Part shown: positions 38,836 to 43,033 of the stretch, piece by piece
How positions within the stretch are numbered: the stretch's first letter is position 1
Layout: each line of letters opens with the position of its first letter
Source of the DNA: CAYFVR01 sp046541515
Lineage (GTDB): Bacteria; Desulfobacterota; Desulfobacteria; Desulfobacterales; Desulfococcaceae
Direction of reading: 5' to 3'
Length of the DNA stretch: 43,033 nt
Assembly (NCBI GenBank): GCA_046541515.1
Contig: JBKHDD010000024.1
Span: forward strand, 1 to 43,033
Notes under the pieces: model-generated
What the model saw: the letters and a program-made list of their open reading frames with translations, nothing else
The model's database searches: none
What the model was told of the DNA's origin: nothing
Position numbers and translations under genes: made by a program

Positions 38836-39486
38836 CTAGGCGCCCATCTCAAGGGTGTCGCGCTTGAGAATTTCGCCTTTGAAGATGAAACACTTGACGC
38901 CGATGGTGCCATAGGTGGTCTTGGCCTGGATGAACCCGTAGTCGATATCGGCCCGCAGGGTGTGCAACGGCACCCGCCCTTCCCGGTACCACTCGATCCG
39001 GGCCATTTCCGCGCCGCCCAGCCGACCGGAGCAGATGATCTTCACGCCCTTGGCCCCGAAGCGCATGGCCGAGGAAACGCCCCGCTTCATGGCCCGTCGA
39101 AAGGCGACTCTGCGCTCGATCTGCTGGGCCACGTTTTCCGCCAGCAACTGGGCGTCAATTTCGGGCTTGCGGACCTCCTGGATGTCGATGAACACTTCCT
39201 GCCGGATCATCTTTTCCAGCGATTTTCGGAGTTTTTCGATCTCCGAGCCTTTTTTCCCGATGATCATGCCGGGTCGGGCCGTGAAAATCCGCAGGCGGAT
39301 CCGCTTGGTGGAGCGCTCGATTTCAATCCGGGAAATGCCGGCATTGTAATGCGCGTTCTTGACGAACTTCCGGATCTCGTGATCCTGGAAGATATAATCG
39401 GCGTACTTCTTGTCCGCGTACCAGCGGGACTCCCACGTTTTCACAATGCCGAGCCGCAGCCCGATCGGATTTACCTTCTGGCCCAA
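38836..39486 (-). CDS. rpsC: 30S ribosomal protein S3
   Basis: The 216-residue protein opens MGQKVNPIGLRLGIVKTWES and has the KH-type RNA-binding core IFTARPGMIIGKKGSEIEKL. GAEMARIEWYREGRVPLHTL and DIDYGFIQAKTTYGTIGVKC are in the C half. S3 lines the mRNA entry channel. The start codon is TTG at 39486, behind GGGAGGTGAGCGC, confirmed by the invariant N-terminus. Confidence 0.98.
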   Translation of the reverse strand: MGQKVNPIGLRLGIVKTWESRWYADKKYADYIFQDHEIRKFVKNAHYNAGISRIEIERSTKRIRLRIFTARPGMIIGKKGSEIEKLRKSLEKMIRQEVFIDIQEVRKPEIDAQLLAENVAQQIERRVAFRRAMKRGVSSAMRFGAKGVKIICSGRLGGAEMARIEWYREGRVPLHTLRADIDYGFIQAKTTYGTIGVKCFIFKGEILKRDTLEMGA

Positions 39487-39502
39487 GCGCTCACCTCCCT
39501 CT

Positions 39503-39841
39503 TTAGCCCAGCTTCTCGGCCAGGGTGACCGTAATATGGCTGGTCCGTTTCAGAATCCGCGTCCCCCGGCCCCGCGCACGGGCCTTGAAACGTTTGAGAA
39601 CCGGTCCCTGGTCGGCGGTGATGTTGCGGATGACCAGGGAATCGACATCCATTCCGGTGTTCTGGTCCGCGTTGGCGACGGCCGAGCGGATGACCTTTTC
39701 CAGAATTCCGGCGGACTTCTGGGGCATGAACTTCAACTGGTTCAGTCCCTTTTCCACCGGCTGCCCCTTGACCGCGCCGATCGCCTTGCGGACTTTCAGC
39801 GGGGATATGCGCGCATATCGCAATACCGCTCTGACCTCCAT
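39503..39841 (-). CDS. rplV: 50S ribosomal protein L22
   Basis: The 112-residue protein has ARISPLKVRKAIGAVKGQPV and the C-terminal hairpin RFKARARGRGTRILKRTSHI, which reaches into the exit tunnel. Length is standard. It lies between rpsS and rpsC with gaps of about 15 bases. Confidence 0.98.
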   Translation of the reverse strand: MEVRAVLRYARISPLKVRKAIGAVKGQPVEKGLNQLKFMPQKSAGILEKVIRSAVANADQNTGMDVDSLVIRNITADQGPVLKRFKARARGRGTRILKRTSHITVTLAEKLG

Positions 39842-39856
39842 CGTCGGACCCCCCCC

Positions 39857-40138
39857 TTACTTCTTCAGTTTCGACTTTTTGTCCCCGGCGTGGCCGTAGA
39901 ACGTCCGGGTCGGGGAAAACTCGCCGAGTTTGTGCCCGACCATGTTTTCGGTCACGAACACCGGAATGAACTTCCGGCCGTTATGAACCGCCAGCGTCAC
40001 CCCGACCATCTCCGGGACAATGGTGGATCGGCGAGACCAGGTCTTGATGACCCGATTGCTTCGGGACTCCTGGGCGGTCACCACTTTACCCATCAGTTTC
40101 GGCTCCACGTAGGGGCCTTTTTTCAACGACCGTGGCAT
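39857..40138 (-). CDS. rpsS: 30S ribosomal protein S19
   Basis: The 93-residue protein has MPRSLKKGPYVEPKLMGKVV, TWSRRSTIVPEMVGVTLAVH and MVGHKLGEFSPTRTFYGHAG, all typical. S19 is in the head of the small subunit beside S13. It follows rplB by 42 bases. Confidence 0.98.
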   Translation of the reverse strand: MPRSLKKGPYVEPKLMGKVVTAQESRSNRVIKTWSRRSTIVPEMVGVTLAVHNGRKFIPVFVTENMVGHKLGEFSPTRTFYGHAGDKKSKLKK

Positions 40139-40180
40139 CTTGACTCCTGCTGTACGTTGGCCGGGCGGCCGGGCGCCCGT

Positions 40181-41008
40181 TTATTTCTTGCTGCGGCGGC
40201 GAACGATGTACCGATCCGTCTGCTTGTTTTTCCGGGTCCGATAGCCCTTGGCGGGCACGCCCCAGGGCGTGCAGGGATGGCGACCGCCGGAGGAGCGGCC
40301 TTCGCCGCCGCCCATGGGATGGTCCACCGGGTTCATGGCCACGCCGCGCACCTTGGGGCGCCGCCCCAGCCAGCGCTTTCGGCCGGCCTTGCCCAGGGAA
40401 ATGTTTTCGTGCACCACGTTGCCCACCTGGCCCACCGTGGCCATGCACCGGAGCAACACCATCCGAACCTCGCCGGAAGGCAGCTTGACCTGGGCGTACC
40501 GGTCTTCCTTGGCCATCAGCTGGGCGAAGCCGCCGGCGCTCCGAACGATCTGGCCGCCCTTGCCCGCTCGAAGCTCCAGGTTGTGGATGTGGGTGCCCAA
40601 GGGAATGTTGGCCAGCGGAAGGGCGTTGCCCGGCCGGATGTCGGCCTCCGGCCCGGACATGACGATGTCGTCCACCGCCAGCCCAACCGGCGCCAGTATG
40701 TAGCGCTTCTCGCCGTCCACATAGTGGAGAAGGGCGATCCGGGCGCTTCGGTTGGGATCGTACTCCACCGACGCGACCCGGGCTGGAATGCCGGTTTTGT
40801 CCCGTTTGAAATCGATGAGCCGGTAATGGCGCTTGTGCCCCCCGCCCCTGCGACGGCTGGTGATTCGGCCGTTGGCGTTGCGACCGCCGCTTTTCTTCAG
40901 GGGCCGCAACAATGATCGTTCCGGCGTTTTTCGGGTGACCTCTTCCTGGGTTCCGTGTTCCTGAAAGCGTCGGCCCGGTGAGGTCGGCTTGGATTTTTTG
41001 ACTGCCAT
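40181..41008 (-). CDS. rplB: 50S ribosomal protein L2
   Basis: The 275-residue protein is one of the best conserved parts of the large subunit, near the peptidyl-transferase centre. RNANGRITSRRRGGGHKRHY is near the N-terminus. The catalytic-centre loop GVAMNPVDHPMGGGEGRSSG keeps the conserved His of VDH; a Met replaces the second His usual in HPHGGG. Length is standard. Confidence 0.98.
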   Translation of the reverse strand: MAVKKSKPTSPGRRFQEHGTQEEVTRKTPERSLLRPLKKSGGRNANGRITSRRRGGGHKRHYRLIDFKRDKTGIPARVASVEYDPNRSARIALLHYVDGEKRYILAPVGLAVDDIVMSGPEADIRPGNALPLANIPLGTHIHNLELRAGKGGQIVRSAGGFAQLMAKEDRYAQVKLPSGEVRMVLLRCMATVGQVGNVVHENISLGKAGRKRWLGRRPKVRGVAMNPVDHPMGGGEGRSSGGRHPCTPWGVPAKGYRTRKNKQTDRYIVRRRSKK

Positions 41009-41017
41009 GGAAGACTC

Positions 41018-41305
41018 CTACACTCCTTCGAAGAAATCGATCCGTTCGCCGGGCATGAGCGTGACGATCGCTTTTTTCCAGTCCTTGCGCTTGCCGAGAA
41101 TTCGGCCGCGGCGCTTGACCTTTCCTTTGACCTGCTGGGTCCGGACCGCGCCGACGCGCACCCCGAAGGCCATTTCCACCGCCTTGCGGATCTCGATCCG
41201 GTTGGCCCGCCGGTCAACTTCGAAGGAAACCTGGTTGCCCAGCTCCCGCTGAAGCGAGGTTTTTTCGGTGACCAGCGGCCGTTTCAGAATCTGGTACGAA
41301 TTCAT
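41018..41305 (-). CDS. rplW: 50S ribosomal protein L23
   Basis: The 95-residue protein has YQILKRPLVTEKTSLQRELG and IRKAVEMAFGVRVGAVRTQQ, typical of L23. It lies at the exit tunnel and is the docking site for trigger factor and SRP. Its ATG overlaps the rplD stop (ATGA). Confidence 0.98.
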   Translation of the reverse strand: MNSYQILKRPLVTEKTSLQRELGNQVSFEVDRRANRIEIRKAVEMAFGVRVGAVRTQQVKGKVKRRGRILGKRKDWKKAIVTLMPGERIDFFEGV

Positions 41306-41925
41306 GCGGACAGCCTCCCTTCAATGGCTTGGACGGCCGGCGCCATCAGAATCACGTCCCGATACCGAAGCAGGTCGTACACGTTCAGTCCGTCGCTCCG
41401 CAACACCTTGACGTCGGGGATGTTCCGGGAGGACCGCTCCAGCTTCTCGTCGGCTTCCGCGGTCACCAAAAGCACGTTTTTGCGCCCCAGAGCCCCAAGC
41501 ACCTCCGCCACGTCGCGGGTTTTGATCCGATCCAGCTCCAGCCGGTCCAGCACCATCATCTCGCCCGCCTCCAGTTTGCTGGACAGCGCCATCTTCAGCG
41601 CCAGCCTGCGCACCTTTTTGGGCACCTTGAAATCGTAGGATCGGGGATTGGGGCCGAACACCACGCCGCCGCCGCGAAGCAGAGGGGATTTGATGTCGCC
41701 CCGGCGGGCCCGCCCCGTCCCTTTCTGGCGGAAGAGCTTTTTGGTGCTGCCGCGAACGTCGCCCCGGCGCTTCACCTGGGCGGTGCCCGCCCGACGACGG
41801 GCCTGTTGCATCCGAACCACCTGATGCAGGACCGGCGCCTTTGCCGGAACGGCGAAGATCTCGTCCGCCAGCTCCATCTCCGACACTTTTTCGCCTTTGG
41901 CGTTGTACACATCTACCACTGCCAT
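41302..41925 (-). CDS. rplD: 50S ribosomal protein L4
   Basis: The 207-residue protein opens MAVVDVYNAKGEKVSEMELA and has the tunnel loop KLFRQKGTGRARRGDIKSPL and GGGVVFGPNPRSYDFKVPKK. L4 binds 23S rRNA and in some bacteria represses the S10 operon. The ATG at 41925 is chosen over a reading seven residues longer by homology. It overlaps rplW by four bases. Confidence 0.97.
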   Translation of the reverse strand: MAVVDVYNAKGEKVSEMELADEIFAVPAKAPVLHQVVRMQQARRRAGTAQVKRRGDVRGSTKKLFRQKGTGRARRGDIKSPLLRGGGVVFGPNPRSYDFKVPKKVRRLALKMALSSKLEAGEMMVLDRLELDRIKTRDVAEVLGALGRKNVLLVTAEADEKLERSSRNIPDVKVLRSDGLNVYDLLRYRDVILMAPAVQAIEGRLSA

Positions 41926-41997
41926 GATACACGACCTCTCATCCACCGGCGGAACCGGCCTTTCCGGCCTTCGCGCCGGGCGACCCCGCGGTTGTAT

Positions 41998-42630
41998 TTA
42001 GGTGGAAGATTTTCCCGACTTGCGAACGGTGACCAGGCCCGAGGCGGCGCCCGGAACCGCGCCCTTGACCAGCACAAGATTTTCCTCCGGGCGGATGTCG
42101 ACGATCACCAAATTCTTGATCGTCTTCCGGGCGTTGCCGTACTGACCGGGCATTTTCTTTCCCTTGACCACCTTGGACGGCCAGGCGCTGCAACCGATGG
42201 AGCCGGGAATCCGGTAGCTTTTGCTGCCGTGGGTTTTTCGGCCCAGGGCGAATCCGTGCCGCTTGGTCACGCCGGAAAAGCCCCGCCCCTTGGTCGTTCC
42301 GATCACGTCGATCCGGTCGCCGACGGCGAAAAGGTCGGCCGAAATCACCTGCCCCACGCTGAAGGCGTCGGGGGTGTCGGTATCCACTTCCCGCAGAACC
42401 CGGCTGCTGGCCCCGCTTTTCCGCAAGTGGCCCCGACGGGGACGATTCATCCGTTCGGCCTTCTGCTCCCCGAAACCGAGCTGCAGGGCATTGTAGCCGT
42501 CGGTCGCCTCGGTCTTGACCTGGGTCACCACGCAGGGCCCCAGTTCGAGCACGGTGACCGGGATGAGACGCCCGTCGGGCGAAAATACCCCCGTCATGCC
42601 GATTTTGCGTCCGATTAATCCGTTACACAT
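41998..42630 (-). CDS. rplC: 50S ribosomal protein L3
   Basis: The 210-residue protein starts MCNGLIGRKIGMTGVFSPDG and has GTTKGRGFSGVTKRHGFALG and KMPGQYGNARKTIKNLVIVD, the L3 signatures that reach the peptidyl-transferase region. It follows rpsJ by 15 bases. Confidence 0.98.
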   Translation of the reverse strand: MCNGLIGRKIGMTGVFSPDGRLIPVTVLELGPCVVTQVKTEATDGYNALQLGFGEQKAERMNRPRRGHLRKSGASSRVLREVDTDTPDAFSVGQVISADLFAVGDRIDVIGTTKGRGFSGVTKRHGFALGRKTHGSKSYRIPGSIGCSAWPSKVVKGKKMPGQYGNARKTIKNLVIVDIRPEENLVLVKGAVPGAASGLVTVRKSGKSST

Positions 42631-42645
42631 CGTTCCGCCTACCCC

Positions 42646-42954
42646 TTAGAGTTTGATTTCGACGTCGACGCCCGGCGACAGGTCCAACTTCATCAGCGCG
42701 TCCACCGTCTGCTGGGTCGGCTCCAGGATATCGAGAAGCCGTTTGTGCGTGCGCATTTCAAATTGCTCCCGCGACTTTTTGTCGATGTGGGGGGAGCGCA
42801 GCACGCAGTATTTGTTGATTTCGGTCGGCAGCGGAATCGGCCCGACCACCTGGGCGCCGGTCTTGTTGGCCGTATCGACGATGTCGGCGGCCGACTGGTC
42901 CAGGAGCTTGTGGTCGTAGGCTTTCAGCCGAATGCGGATTTTCGCGTTGATCAT
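42646..42954 (-). CDS. rpsJ: 30S ribosomal protein S10
   Basis: The 102-residue protein has IRIRLKAYDHKLLDQSAADI and VLRSPHIDKKSREQFEMRTH, the S10 signature. S10 lies in the head of the small subunit and also binds NusG and NusB in transcription. It is the first gene of the S10 section and follows tuf by 15 bases. Confidence 0.98.
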   Translation of the reverse strand: MINAKIRIRLKAYDHKLLDQSAADIVDTANKTGAQVVGPIPLPTEINKYCVLRSPHIDKKSREQFEMRTHKRLLDILEPTQQTVDALMKLDLSPGVDVEIKL

Positions 42955-42969
42955 GTTGTTTCGCCCCCG

Positions 42970-43033
42970 TTACTCCAGGATTTCGCTGACGACGCCGGCG
43001 CCGACGGTGCGTCCGCCCTCGCGGATGGCGAAG
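42970..43033 (-). CDS. tuf: Elongation factor Tu, last 20 codons only
   Basis: The minus strand reads FAIREGGRTVGAGVVSEILE and a TAA stop at 42970-42972. This is the conserved C-terminus of EF-Tu, which brings aminoacyl-tRNA to the ribosome. The rest of the gene lies beyond the right edge. The order tuf-rpsJ is the usual str/S10 junction. Confidence 0.96.
   Translation of the reverse strand, partial: FAIREGGRTVGAGVVSEILE

Overview
The window is a GC-rich bacterial chromosome segment with dense coding and no phage, transposase, CRISPR or tRNA that I can see. It suggests a strictly anaerobic member of the Desulfobacterota (Desulfobacteria-like, e.g. a sulfate reducer or syntroph that oxidises acids). 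The reasons are rubredoxin plus FprA-type flavodiiron protein, a monocluster ferredoxin, a small triheme c-type cytochrome, a DVU0298-family protein, zinc-ribbon proteins and many acyl-CoA catabolic genes together. This assignment is inference from gene content, not from a marker search.

Region 1 (1-14.3 kb, all minus strand) is an acyl-CoA catabolism block. In transcription order it holds a medium-chain-type acyl-CoA synthetase, a GPR1/FUN34/SatP acetate-family transporter (strong terminator after it), two more AMP-forming acyl-CoA ligases, a TetR repressor, an acyl-CoA dehydrogenase, a methylglutaconyl-CoA-hydratase-like crotonase, a methylcrotonyl-CoA-carboxylase-beta-like carboxyltransferase, an HMG-CoA-lyase-like enzyme, a XRE-cupin regulator with a terminator, and the first codons of a fourth AMP ligase at the left edge. 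The middle genes resemble a leucine/isovalerate degradation route, but no biotin-carboxylase subunit is present and the lyase lacks the usual catalytic cysteine. Two sets of TetR-type palindromes are visible. One (TACCGACCGG type) lies at the tetR promoter and upstream of the dehydrogenase. A different one (GAACGAGCGCTCGTTC type) lies on the promoter of the medium-chain synthetase.

Region 2 (14.3-16.3 kb, minus) is one cNMP-binding/CBS/DUF294 signalling protein.

Region 3 (16.6-23.9 kb, plus) is an oxygen-defence and redox island: flavodoxin, a zinc-ribbon protein, cytochrome bd oxidase (cydAB), a triheme cytochrome c, a flavodoxin-fold/ArsC-like fusion protein, rubredoxin (terminator), FprA flavodiiron protein, ferredoxin and a DsrE-family protein. 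Together they can reduce O2 at the membrane (bd oxidase) and in the cytoplasm (rubredoxin to FprA).

Region 4 (24.2-28.7 kb) holds a DVU0298-family protein, a DHH/CBS/tRNA-nucleotidyltransferase multidomain protein and, convergent to it, a plant-type dihydrodipicolinate reductase.

Region 5 (28.7-43.0 kb, minus) is a full S10-spc-alpha ribosomal protein superoperon, from the tail of tuf through rpsJ to rplQ. It includes secY, infA, rpmJ and rpoA, lacks adk and map, and ends in a strong intrinsic terminator. Several of its genes use TTG or GTG starts; L17 has a long acidic tail and S4 an internal insertion.

Intergenic gaps carry a family of short palindromes ending in CGCCCCTAC (REP-like), with stem changes that keep base pairing.
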